Shown: piece after piece, positions 8,663 to 17,254 of the stretch
How positions within the stretch are numbered: the stretch's first letter is position 1
Layout: the number at the start of each line of letters is the position of its first letter
NCBI GenBank assembly: GCA_038323375.1
Contig: JBBQGV010000024.1
Span: 1 to 64,000 of the forward strand
Reading direction: 5' to 3'
Length of the DNA: 64,000 nucleotides
Source of the DNA: JABWAJ01 sp038323375
Lineage (GTDB): Bacteria > Bacteroidota > Bacteroidia > Chitinophagales > Saprospiraceae
Notes under the pieces: model-generated
Database searches by the model: none
What the model saw: the letters and a program-made list of their open reading frames with translations, nothing else
What the model was told of the DNA's origin: nothing
Position numbers and translations under genes: made by a program

Positions 8663-10462
8663 CTACGCTTTAACCAGCTTAAAAGCCCGCACCAAACCAT
8701 GCTGCGCAGACCTGATTTGCGCAAAATACATACCAGCTGGCACATTGGACAAATCCAAAGACAACTGCTGCGCGCCGGACTCCATGTTGTAATTTTTCAG
8801 CAAAATGGTTTTTCCACTCAGCTCCATCAGGATCAACTGCCCTTCAAAAGGCTCATTTACATACAACTGTATGTCAACGCGTTCGGTCGTGGGATTTGGG
8901 TACACCGACAGAATATCTGCTGCAGGTTCCGACACGCCAACATTGACAGAACAAGCTAATTGGCGGCGCACCTGCCCACGGATTTCCCCGCCCGGATTGG
9001 CGGCAGTATGGATGTTCAGGTAGGTATCACCCGATTCCAGTTTAACAGCGTCAGCGCCAGTAATTGGAAATTGACCGCTGCCTACGGGCGATGGTATGAA
9101 CACTGGCAGGTATACCGGGCCTGCTGTTCCGAATGCGCCATCGTGGATATGTGCTGCGGTAGCCGGGCCGCTCAACCCCTCAACGATATACCGGTATTCT
9201 AAATGGGTATTGAGCAAATCCGTTGTGATGTAAGCTGCCCCTTGGCCGGCTAAGGAGTTGGGGGGTGTTTCCTGTTCGCCACAAAGGTCGAACGCATAGA
9301 CGCGTCGCAGATAAGGCTGCATTTGCCCGCGAATTTCTCCGCCCGGATTGGCGGCAGTGTGGATGTTGGCGTAGATATTGCCATTGAGCCAGTTGGTGAC
9401 TGCCGCGCCGGTTAAGGCCGTTTTACCGGTGTAAAAATTGGGCATTGAAGTCGTTTGCAGGCCAAACAACACTGGTCCGGCTGTACCCGCTAGTCCGGTA
9501 TGAAAATGGGCGGCAGTTGGCGTAAGCCCATTGGCACCAACATAATAAGAGACAGAATCGAGGGTGGCATTCAAACTTGCGATGGCTATGCCGTTGGCCG
9601 AGGTGGTCACCGGCGGGGTTTCCTGGTCGCCATTTAGGGTGGCCGCAAAAGCAACGGGTCCAAGTGGAATCAATTGCCCGCGAATTTCCCCACCCGGATT
9701 GGCAGCGGTATGAATGTTTGCGTACAGCGTGCCGTTATCCAATTTTTGTAAAAAGTCCGCCGGAAGCGAGGTCAGGTTCAACGTTCCGGTCAACGTATTG
9801 GTTACGCCGGCCGATAATCCCACAACGACCGGCCCTGCAACGCCAGCCGCGCCACTGTGAAAATGCGCCGCCGTAAGGGGGCCGCTCAACCCGTTGTATT
9901 CAATGACATACCGCATAAAAAAATTGCCGGGCGAATGCGCCAGATACCCCACGCCGGAAGCCGTGGACGTCACAGGCGGTATTTCATTGGCCCCCGAAAG
10001 CACAATGGCATACAGGTTTTCGGTTTTTAAACCGAGTTGGCCGCGTATTTCGCCACCTGGATTCAGGGCGGTATGTACATTCAGGTACAGCTCATTTTTG
10101 AAGGCTTTGCTCAAAAAATTGGCGGTTACGGGAGTATCTACCCGCAGCCTGTTTCCGGCAACAGCGTTACTGAAATTGACGAAAACAGGCCCATTTACAC
10201 CATCCACACCCGTATGGATATGGCATCCGGTAATGGGGCCGCTCAAGCCGCTGAAAACGGCATGAACGCTCATGGTTGTCCGGTCTTCCGAAATCAGGAT
10301 CGTTGCGATTCCGCGCGCATCGGTCGTTACATCAGGTACTTCCTGCTGACCATTCAGGTCGGTTGTAAACAAGAGTCGGTTGTTGGTCCCATTCTGGGCA
10401 AAAGAAATGAGTGGCGTTGCGATCAAGCACAACAAGATCCATAGGGTAATTGACTGTTTCAT
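8663..10462 (-). CDS. Secreted protein with four CHRD domains and T9SS sorting domain
   Basis: 599 residues from the ATG at 10462; an upstream TTG is rejected because the signal peptide MKQSITLWILLCLI...SFAQ begins at the ATG. Four consecutive CHRD (chordin-like) repeats of about 110-125 residues follow. Each has a histidine-rich H(I/F)H(T/S/D)G motif and ends with a NPGGEIRGQ motif. The last 80 or so residues are a T9SS type A C-terminal domain (LSVYPNPTTERVDIQLY ... PAGMYFAQI). It should be exported through the outer membrane and processed. The function of bacterial CHRD proteins is unknown; the repeated His motifs suggest metal binding. It is convergent with the preceding barrel gene. Confidence 0.9.
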   Translation of the reverse strand: MKQSITLWILLCLIATPLISFAQNGTNNRLLFTTDLNGQQEVPDVTTDARGIATILISEDRTTMSVHAVFSGLSGPITGCHIHTGVDGVNGPVFVNFSNAVAGNRLRVDTPVTANFLSKAFKNELYLNVHTALNPGGEIRGQLGLKTENLYAIVLSGANEIPPVTSTASGVGYLAHSPGNFFMRYVIEYNGLSGPLTAAHFHSGAAGVAGPVVVGLSAGVTNTLTGTLNLTSLPADFLQKLDNGTLYANIHTAANPGGEIRGQLIPLGPVAFAATLNGDQETPPVTTSANGIAIASLNATLDSVSYYVGANGLTPTAAHFHTGLAGTAGPVLFGLQTTSMPNFYTGKTALTGAAVTNWLNGNIYANIHTAANPGGEIRGQMQPYLRRVYAFDLCGEQETPPNSLAGQGAAYITTDLLNTHLEYRYIVEGLSGPATAAHIHDGAFGTAGPVYLPVFIPSPVGSGQFPITGADAVKLESGDTYLNIHTAANPGGEIRGQVRRQLACSVNVGVSEPAADILSVYPNPTTERVDIQLYVNEPFEGQLILMELSGKTILLKNYNMESGAQQLSLDLSNVPAGMYFAQIRSAQHGLVRAFKLVKA

Positions 10463-10562
10463 TGAATATGGTTTTGTTAAATAAAAATATACTGGTTTTT
10501 CGACCAATTGGCTGCGTTTGTGAAGGCTATAAAGTTACGAGATTTTCAGGGAGGAGGGATTG

Positions 10563-10649
10563 CCTTAGGGTCGCTGAATTAATAAGTGTCGCTTTCTCCG
10601 GGCAAGGCATTTTGATTCTAATCAAGGCGGGGGTTCCCAACCCTTAGGG
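10563..10649 (-). repeat. Family A dispersed palindromic repeat
   Basis: This is a complete 87-bp copy with CCTTAGGG at both ends in inverted relation and the interior AATTAATAAGTGTCGCTTTC. It closely matches 27617-27700. Relative to the tandem units at 45-200 it lies in the opposite orientation. It sits in the divergent gap between the CHRD gene and the permease gene; the remainder of 10463-10720 shows nothing recognisable. Confidence 0.75.
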
Positions 10650-10720
10650 CAAAATTAAGCCGCTCCTGCAAAGCCATCAACAAAAATTATGAAAAAAGCT
10701 GTTCGCCTACGCACGCTGCT

Positions 10721-10736
10721 TGTCCGAATTCGGACA
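10721..10736. promoter_or_regulatory. Perfect 16-bp palindrome, candidate activator site
   Basis: TGTCCGAATTCGGACA is self-complementary. It lies 54 bp upstream of a sigma-54-like promoter (10791-10806). A related sequence of form TGTCCG-n4-CGAACA sits at 15178-15193 at nearly the same distance from a similar promoter-like sequence. That arrangement fits an enhancer-binding-protein site. The regulator is unknown. Confidence 0.5.
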
Positions 10737-10790
10737 CCTTGCTTAGTGGGTGCTAATTGTAAAACCTTTATTTTCAATTTTTTAAATTCG

Positions 10791-10806
10791 TGGCATGCAG
10801 ATTGTT
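10791..10806 (+). promoter_or_regulatory. Sigma-54-like -24/-12 promoter
   Basis: TGGCATGCAGATTGTT has the TGGCA(C/T)-N5-TTG(C/T) layout of sigma-54 promoters. It lies 50 bp before the ATG of the FtsX-type permease. The same TGGCATGC box occurs at 15246 before the deleted paralogue. It is a sequence match only. Confidence 0.5.
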
Positions 10807-10855
10807 CGATCAGTTATCAGCACTCGTAAGTAATTCCCGACACAACAATTCAGGC

Positions 10856-13315
10856 ATGTACCGAAACTATCTCAAAATCGCCTTGCGCCAACTGCGCAAA
10901 AAACCGTTGTATACCGGTTTAAATATTGCCGGGCTTGCCATTGGCGTGGCGGCCTGTTTGCTTATTTTGCTCTATGTGGCGTATGAATTGAGCTACGACC
11001 GCTGGAATGCGCAATCGGATAGGATTGTGCGCCCGGTGGCAGATATTCAATTTGGCGGGAGCCACTACCAATTAGCGGTTACCGGTTCCATTCTCGGCCC
11101 GGAAGCAGCTGCGGCATTGCCGGAGATCCAGGCTTGGTGCCGTTTCAGAGATTATGGTTCTTATTTAGTGAAACGCGATGGCACCATTCAGCAAAATTTC
11201 AGGGAAGAAGATGTGCTAACGGTGGACAGTAGCTTTTTTGAATTGTTCCCACTCAAAATTATAGAAGGCGACCCGACGCGTTGCCTCGTGCAGCCCAATA
11301 CCGTGGCTATTTCCCGAAGCCGTGCTGAAAAATATTTTGCTTCGCCGCAAATGGCGATGGGGCAGACTTTGGTGCTGGAAAATGAGGAGCGCAGACAAGT
11401 AACGGCTGTGTATGAAGACATGCCTCAAAACTCGCATTTCCGGGCCGATCTGTTGCTCGCCATGAATGGCAATGAAGAAATCAAAAACGACCCGCCGTTT
11501 TGGGCCACCAATAATAATTTCCACACCTACCTTTTAGTCCGGAAAGGAACCAACCTCGTTGCGTTTAACCGGAAATTCGACCAATTGTCTGCTGAAAAAG
11601 TCGCCATTACGGTGCAAAAAGTATTGGGAACTACGATAGAGGACATGGAAAAATCGGGTCAGTACGCCCGTTATCGCCTTCAAAACATGCAGGACATCCA
11701 CCTGCATTCCGACCTTACCGTAGAGCTTGCTCCAAACGGAAGCATTCGCTACGTTTGGATTTTTAGCGCCATCGCTGGGTTCATCCTGTTGATTGCCTGC
11801 ATCAATTTTATGAATTTAGCCACGGCGCGCTCGGCTGCGCGGGCAAAAGAAGTGGGTATGCGCAAAGTGCTTGGTGGATCCAGATCGGCTTTGATCGGGC
11901 AGTTTTTGAGTGAATCGCTCGCCATTTCGGCCATGGCCGTGCTGTTGGCTACGTTGGTTGCCGCGTTGGCCATGCCTTGGTATCGGGAGCTGACCGGGCG
12001 GGCGGCGTTGGCGATTCCCTGGAGTTCGCCTGCTTTTTGGGCTGCCATGACCGGCGGTACACTGCTGGTGGGGCTGCTGGCCGGCAGTTATCCGGCTTTC
12101 TTTTTATCGGCATTCGACTCCATCCGGGTGCTGAAAGGACAGGTTTCCGGTATGGGCCGGGGCGGAAATTTCCGAAGCGTGCTGGTTGTTTTTCAGTTTT
12201 CCGTAGCGGTGGCGCTCATCATTGCCACGATGCTGGTATTCAATCAATTGAGTTTTATTCAAAATAAAAAATTGGGCTTTGAAAAAAGCCAGGTCATCAT
12301 CCTTGACGACGCTTACGGGCTGGAGGACAAAGTCTATACCTTTAAAGAAGAAATGCTGCGGCATCCGGCCATCGAAAACGCTACGGTATCAAGCTTCCTG
12401 CCGGTTTCATCGAGCCGATCCGACCAAACTTTTTCAAAAACCCTTTCCATTGACAAAGACAATGCAGTGAGCATGCAGCGCTGGCGGGTAGACAATGATT
12501 ACGTGGCCACGCTGAGCCTGGAGATTGTTCAGGGTCGCAATTTCGACCCTGCGCGGGTGACCGACAGCACCGGAATCATCATCAATGAAACGGCGGCCCG
12601 CCAAATGGGTTTTCCTGATCCGATTGGCCAAAAAATTTATGTGCCCAACCGTAATTTTGATGGCGCGCCAAAGCCGGAAGATTTTTCGGAATTGCACATC
12701 ATCGGGGTGGTCAAAGACTTTCACTGGTCGAGTCTGCGCGATAACATCGGCGCTTTGTGCCTTCAGTTGGGACGTTCAACGGGCTTGATGTCGTTCCGTT
12801 ATAAAGGCGCGGAGACGGTGGCCATCATTGCTGCCCTGGAAAAACAATGGAAGGCCATGTCACCCGACCAGGCTTTTAGTTACCGATTCTTAGACGACGC
12901 GTTTGCACGCATGTACGAATCCGAGCAGCGGATCGGGAAAATTGCGGGTATTTTCGGCATCCTCTCTATCCTGGTTTCCTGCCTGGGGTTGTTTGGATTA
13001 GCTTCTTTCACTACCGAACAACGCACCAAAGAGATTGGCATCCGCAAGGTGCTGGGTGCCAGTGTAACGGGCATTACCGGCTTGTTAGCCAAAGATTTCC
13101 TGAAATTGGTCGTTGTGGCCATCGTCATTGCCAGCCCGCTTGCGTGGTGGCTGATGCAAAAATGGTTGTCCGATTTCGCTTACCGCATCGAAATCCGCTT
13201 GTGGATGTTTGCGCTGGCAGGGTTGGCAGCCGTGGCAATTGCGTTTTTGACCGTGAGTTTTCAGAGCTTACGTGCGGCGTTGAGTAATCCGGTGAAGTCG
13301 TTGCGGAGCGAGTAG
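10856..13315 (+). CDS. ABC transporter permease, MacB/FtsX type (about 800-residue Bacteroidota form)
   Basis: 819 residues from the ATG at 10856. An upstream in-frame GTG (10790) would lie inside the promoter, so it is rejected. One N-terminal membrane helix (residues about 20-42) precedes a MacB-type periplasmic core domain. Then comes a three-helix FtsX core near residues 300-420 (IACINFMNLATARSAARAKEVGMRK). A second helix plus periplasmic domain follows, and a final FtsX core (LASFTTEQRTKEIGIRKVLGAS). This duplicated architecture is typical of Bacteroidota permeases that work with a separate MacB-like ATPase, not encoded here. The likely role is export or signalling of small molecules or peptides at the inner membrane. 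A sigma-54-like promoter and palindromic site lie upstream. Confidence 0.9.
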   Translation: MYRNYLKIALRQLRKKPLYTGLNIAGLAIGVAACLLILLYVAYELSYDRWNAQSDRIVRPVADIQFGGSHYQLAVTGSILGPEAAAALPEIQAWCRFRDYGSYLVKRDGTIQQNFREEDVLTVDSSFFELFPLKIIEGDPTRCLVQPNTVAISRSRAEKYFASPQMAMGQTLVLENEERRQVTAVYEDMPQNSHFRADLLLAMNGNEEIKNDPPFWATNNNFHTYLLVRKGTNLVAFNRKFDQLSAEKVAITVQKVLGTTIEDMEKSGQYARYRLQNMQDIHLHSDLTVELAPNGSIRYVWIFSAIAGFILLIACINFMNLATARSAARAKEVGMRKVLGGSRSALIGQFLSESLAISAMAVLLATLVAALAMPWYRELTGRAALAIPWSSPAFWAAMTGGTLLVGLLAGSYPAFFLSAFDSIRVLKGQVSGMGRGGNFRSVLVVFQFSVAVALIIATMLVFNQLSFIQNKKLGFEKSQVIILDDAYGLEDKVYTFKEEMLRHPAIENATVSSFLPVSSSRSDQTFSKTLSIDKDNAVSMQRWRVDNDYVATLSLEIVQGRNFDPARVTDSTGIIINETAARQMGFPDPIGQKIYVPNRNFDGAPKPEDFSELHIIGVVKDFHWSSLRDNIGALCLQLGRSTGLMSFRYKGAETVAIIAALEKQWKAMSPDQAFSYRFLDDAFARMYESEQRIGKIAGIFGILSILVSCLGLFGLASFTTEQRTKEIGIRKVLGASVTGITGLLAKDFLKLVVVAIVIASPLAWWLMQKWLSDFAYRIEIRLWMFALAGLAAVAIAFLTVSFQSLRAALSNPVKSLRSE

Positions 13316-13398
13316 GGCGCGACCCTTGCGGTCGCCCGGGAGCAAGAGGCTGGAGCCTCTTAAATAGTAGACACGAGGCCGGAGCCTTGCGCCAGCAA
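13312..13398. repeat. Family C repeat (three consecutive small hairpins)
   Basis: This is GCGACCCTTGCGGTCGC, then AGAGGCTGGAGCCTCT, then a GAGGCCGGAGCC hairpin, linked by TAAATAGTAGACAC. A near-identical block is at 16804-16888 and a partial one at 18457-18490. It directly follows the permease gene here and the permease pseudogene in the second case. Confidence 0.7.
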
Positions 13399-13410
13399 GA
13401 GCCAGCAAGA

Positions 13411-13453
13411 GCCGTAGGTACGCAATGTTGACGTAATATTGCGTACCTACGGC
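13411..13453. terminator. Perfect 16-bp hairpin downstream of the permease
   Basis: GCCGTAGGTACGCAAT (13411-13426) pairs exactly with 13438-13453 across an 11-base loop. There is no T-run, so it could be a transcript-end hairpin or another short dispersed repeat. The rest of 13454-13630 holds only the leader of pepD. Confidence 0.4.
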
Positions 13454-13630
13454 ACGTAAACGGTACAATTTGACAATTTTTCTACCGGTATCTTGCGCCC
13501 GACGGGGTCTTGAAAAATTCGGGATGCCCCATGTCATACCAACCAGATTTTGAAAGCCAGACGTTGTGCGAAACTAAAAATCTTTCCTTACTTTGTGGGA
13601 AATTGCTTAACCATCAAACTTTCCCATACC

Positions 13631-15067
13631 ATGTCTGATCAAATTCGCCAACTCGAACCCAAGGCTCCCTGGAATTATTTTGCTGACCTGAATGCGGTGC
13701 CGCGTCCTTCCAAACACGAAGAACGGGTTGCCCGGTTTATGGTTGATTTTGGCAAAAGCCTTGGTTTGGAAGTGGTGACCGATGCCATTGGCAATGTGAT
13801 CATTAAAAAACCAGCTTCGCCAGGTCGCGAAAAAAGCCCGACCGTCATTCTGCAAGGCCACCTCGATATGGTGCATCAAAAGAATAAAGAAACCGAATTT
13901 AATTTCGATACTCAGGGCATTGACATGTACCTCGACGGAGACTGGGTAAAGGCGCGTGGCACCACGCTGGGCGCCGACAACGGCCTCGGCGTAGCCAGCA
14001 TCATGACGGTGCTGGCCTCCAAAGACCTGTCGCATCCGGCCATCGAAGCCTTGTTTACCCTCGACGAAGAAACGGGCATGAGCGGCGCAAAAGCGCTCGG
14101 CAGGAAGTTGTTGAAAGGGAAAATATTACTCAACTTAGATACCGAGGAAGATCATGTCTTCACTATCGGTTGCGCAGGCGGCATTGATACGCTGGTGGAA
14201 TGGGCTTACCGCGAAATAGACGCGCCTGCGGGAGCGGAAGGCCGGAAAATTGTCATCAATGGACTCAAAGGCGGCCACTCCGGCGTGGATATCCATCTTG
14301 GCCGGGGCAATGCAAATAAGCTCATGAACCGCGTACTGATGGCTTGCAAAGGAGCGGCTATCAGCACTTTGGAAGGCGGGAGCGTGCGCAATGCCATCCC
14401 CCGCGAAAGCGTGGCCACGGTGGCGGTGAAGTCGCCAAAAGTGTTTGACCGCAGTTTTCAGGCGATCGTAAAAGTGATTATGGACGAATACAGGGGCGTT
14501 GAACCGGGCCTGCAAATCACCATTTCAGAAGCGCCGATCCCCGCAAAGGTCATGCGCCGCAGCGACCAGACGAAACTCCTTTCCGCCATTCGCGCAGCCC
14601 ACAACGGCGTGTTCCGCATGAGTCCTGATGTCGCTGGATTAGTGGAAACCTCCTCCAACTTAGCGCGGGTGGAAGTGCGCAACGGGCGGTTTTTTAGCGG
14701 CACGTTGCAACGCAGCTCCGTAGAATCAGGTAAAGCCGATGTGGCAGCGACTTTCCGTGCACCCTTCGACCTCATCGGCGCAAAAATCGAAAATGACAAT
14801 ATTTACCCAGGCTGGAAGCCCAATCCCAAATCAGCGGTTTTGAAAAAAATGGAAGGGATTTATGAGGGCATGTTTGGGCACAAGGTTGTGGTGGAAGCCT
14901 GCCACGCCGGCTTAGAGTGCGGCATCATCAGTGAAGCTTATCCCGGATTAGATATGATTTCGTTTGGCCCTGAGATCCGCAACGCCCACTCGCCGGATGA
15001 GTGCGCGAGTGTGTCGTCGTTTCGGAAATTTTGGGGCTTTTTCGTGGAGGTGCTGAAGCAAATTTAA
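13631..15067 (+). CDS. pepD: Aminoacyl-histidine dipeptidase (peptidase D, M20 family)
   Basis: 478 residues from the ATG at 13631 (MSDQIRQLEPKAPW). An upstream in-frame extension from 13550 is rejected because family homology begins here. M20/PepD motifs are in order: LQGHLDMVHQ (metal-binding His and the catalytic Asp), LGADNGLG (bridging Asp) and TLDEETGMSGA (catalytic and metal-binding Glu pair). A late His lies in ECHAGLECG-like context (VVEACHAGLECGII). The enzyme is cytosolic and hydrolyses Xaa-His dipeptides such as carnosine-like substrates. A possible -7 box (TACTTTG, 13589-13595) lies upstream. Length is normal for the family. Confidence 0.92.
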   Translation: MSDQIRQLEPKAPWNYFADLNAVPRPSKHEERVARFMVDFGKSLGLEVVTDAIGNVIIKKPASPGREKSPTVILQGHLDMVHQKNKETEFNFDTQGIDMYLDGDWVKARGTTLGADNGLGVASIMTVLASKDLSHPAIEALFTLDEETGMSGAKALGRKLLKGKILLNLDTEEDHVFTIGCAGGIDTLVEWAYREIDAPAGAEGRKIVINGLKGGHSGVDIHLGRGNANKLMNRVLMACKGAAISTLEGGSVRNAIPRESVATVAVKSPKVFDRSFQAIVKVIMDEYRGVEPGLQITISEAPIPAKVMRRSDQTKLLSAIRAAHNGVFRMSPDVAGLVETSSNLARVEVRNGRFFSGTLQRSSVESGKADVAATFRAPFDLIGAKIENDNIYPGWKPNPKSAVLKKMEGIYEGMFGHKVVVEACHAGLECGIISEAYPGLDMISFGPEIRNAHSPDECASVSSFRKFWGFFVEVLKQI

Positions 15068-15177
15068 ATACACTTTGACGGAATAGGAGGTCTTATTAGC
15101 TGACATGAAGCCGGAATCCGCAGCCTGCAAAAGCGTGTGCGAAAGCCGCAACTGCGCCGTCCGGCTGCGCACATCTT

Positions 15178-15261
15178 TGTCCGAAACCGAACACTTCGGA
15201 TGCCACGCCTTTTTTACATAGCTGAAAATCAGGGGGTAAATATTTTGGCATGCCGTATGAG
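15178..15261 (+). promoter_or_regulatory. Relic sigma-54-like promoter with upstream palindrome
   Basis: TGTCCGAAACCGAACA (15178-15193) is an imperfect version of the palindrome at 10721. TGGCATGCCGTATGAG (15246-15261) matches the -24 half of the promoter at 10791 but has a poor -12 half. The spacing (52 bp) is almost the same as at the intact permease (54 bp). Confidence 0.4.
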
Positions 15262-16713
15262 GTTATGCTATCGGGCTTTCTATTTTCCGGCCATCCCATT
15301 GGTGGTTATTCGAGCGCTTATTTGTACGGCAACTGCGAAAATGGGGTGCAAAGCGGCGGGCGGATTGTATATGTTCGCCTGTTTTCACTGATTGCTTTGG
15401 TGGTTTTAATCATTGCCTGCATCAATTTTATGAACCTTTCAACGGCCAAAGCTTCCAGAAGGCAAAAAGAAGTAGGCGCTGCCTTGGGGGTTACTTTATT
15501 AACCGGTTTTTTATCGGGCAGCTATCCAGCTTTTTACCTTTCCCGCTTTAAGCCGGCTTCGGTATTGAAAGGCCAAGTCAAAAACTCGTTTGGCGAAGTG
15601 CTGGCGCGTAAAGGGCTGGTGGTTTTTCAGTTTGGCATTTCTTTGGTACTGATTGTTGCGGTAGCGGTCATTTACCAGCAGATTGATTATGCACAATCCA
15701 AAAATCTGGGCTACGACAAAGCGAATGTCCTGTATTTTGATAAAGAAGGGAAAGTGAGCGAAACGCCTGATGATTTTTTGGCAGCGATCAAAAAAATCCC
15801 CGGCATAGTGAGCGCTTCGGCGGTTCAACAAAACATGATAGGCAGCGGGGCGTCTACCTATGGCATTGAATGGCCCGGCAAATCGGATAAAGATTTGATT
15901 GATTTTTCGGTGCGGACTGTGGATTACGGAATGATTGAAACCCTTGGGATTTCTATGAAAGAAGGCCGCAGTTTTTCAAAAGATTTTGGCACGGAAAACA
16001 GCAAACTCATCTTTAACGAAACAGCCATCAAGGTCATGAGCCTGAAAGACCCCATTGGACAACCCGTCAAAATGTGGGGAGAAGAGAAAACTATCATTGG
16101 AGTGGTAAAGGATTTTCACATCGCCTCACTGCACGAGCCAATTCCTCCGATGGTATTTATGTGCCAACCTGAGGCCACGAGTATGGTCATGGCAAAAATT
16201 GAGGCGGGTCGGGAGAAAGCAACCATTGAAGCGCTCCAGCAATTCTATCAGACTTATAACCCCGGTTATGTGCTCAATTTTAAATTTTTAGACGATACTT
16301 ACCAGGCGCTTTATGTTTCGGAACAGCGCATTTCCAAACTGTCGAGGTACTTTGCAGGTCTGGCTATTCTGATTTCCTGTCTTGGCTTGTTTGGCCTGGC
16401 GGCTTTTACGGCCGAGCAACGTACGAAAGAAATTGGCATCCGTAAAGTACTTGGGGCATCGGTTGGTTCGGTCGTAGCGTTATTGTCGAAAGAATTCCTG
16501 AAAATGGTGCTGATTGCGTTGGTTTTTGCTACGCCGCTTGCCTGGTTTTTGATGGAAAAATGGTTATCGGGCTTCGCCTACCACATTGAAATTCAATGGT
16601 GGACTTTTGCGATGGCGGGTCTGGCGGCAGTGGTCATTGCTTTTTTAACGGTAGGGTATCAGCGTGTGAAAGCGGCAGTGGCGAATCCGGTGAAAAGCCT
16701 CCGATCAGAGTGA
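15250..16713 (+). pseudogene. Deleted FtsX/MacB-type permease remnant
   Basis: Recognisable homology starts at about 15355 with the first FtsX core (IACINFMNLSTAKASRRQKEVG) and runs to a normal C-terminus (VANPVKSLRSE). Compared with the intact gene at 10856 it lacks the N-terminal helix and first periplasmic domain, about 300 residues. It also lacks about 65 residues between QKEVGA and LTGFLSGSYPAFYLS. The nominal start at 15250 lies inside a promoter-like box. Two deletions in a modular membrane protein indicate a pseudogene, though the second half is intact and in frame. It is flanked downstream by the same family C repeat as the intact copy. Confidence 0.8.
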
Positions 16714-16803
16714 GAAATCAGGCTTTCGATGCTGCGAAAGCAGCATCAAAAGCATTGCGAAGCGAATAAATAATTCGATCCACACCTTGTTGTGGGGCAA
16801 TAG

Positions 16804-16888
16804 TAGGGTGCGACCCTTGTGGTCGCCCGGAATCAAGAGGCAGGAGCCTCTTAAATAGTAGACACGAGGCCGGAGCCTCGCGCCAGCA
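16804..16888. repeat. Family C repeat, second copy
   Basis: This block is GCGACCCTTGTGGTCGC, then AGAGGCAGGAGCCTCT, then TAAATAGTAGACAC and a GAGGCCGGAGCCTC hairpin. It aligns along its length with 13312-13398. It follows the permease pseudogene and precedes the ankyrin gene. Confidence 0.7.
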
Positions 16889-16919
16889 GGGATCAATAAC
16901 AAACAAAACATCAACCAAC

Positions 16920-17240
16920 ATGGCAGGCGGCGATTGGAAAGAAATGCTGGTTGCAACCCAAAACGGGGACTTAGATTTGGTAAAATACCACCTGCGAATG
17001 GGGGTGGATCCGAATTACCAGCACCCTGAATTGATGACCACGCCGCTGATTGAAAGCATAGAGTTCGGGCACCTTGAAATTTCGGAATTTCTGCTCAAAA
17101 ACGGAGCCGACCCGGGCATCAAGGCTGGGTTTAGCGCGGATACGGCCCTTTCTGTCGCGCGGCGCAACAAAAACCGCGCCGCCATAAAACTCCTAAAAGC
17201 ATACGATCGAACAGGATTTCGCTTTCCGTGGTTTATTTAG
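16920..17240 (+). CDS. Small ankyrin-repeat protein
   Basis: A 106-residue protein made almost wholly of about three ankyrin repeats: NGDLDLVKYHLRMGVDPN, then a repeat with FGHLEISEFLLKNGADP, then a closing helix pair (ALSVARRNKNRAAIKLLKAY). There is no signal peptide, so it is cytosolic. Ankyrin repeats mediate protein-protein binding, and no partner is evident. The DUF2911 gene follows after 14 bp in the same direction, so they may share a transcript. The call rests on clear repeat periodicity. Confidence 0.85.
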   Translation: MAGGDWKEMLVATQNGDLDLVKYHLRMGVDPNYQHPELMTTPLIESIEFGHLEISEFLLKNGADPGIKAGFSADTALSVARRNKNRAAIKLLKAYDRTGFRFPWFI

Positions 17241-17254
17241 AATAAATAAAACTT

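Noticed and set aside
10790..10855. Upstream GTG start for the permease
   Set aside because: It would place the start inside a promoter-like element and adds 22 residues before the normal MYRNYLKIA opening.
13268..13537. 89-residue minus-strand ORF
   Set aside because: It is made of the family C repeat and a hairpin, antisense to the permease end.
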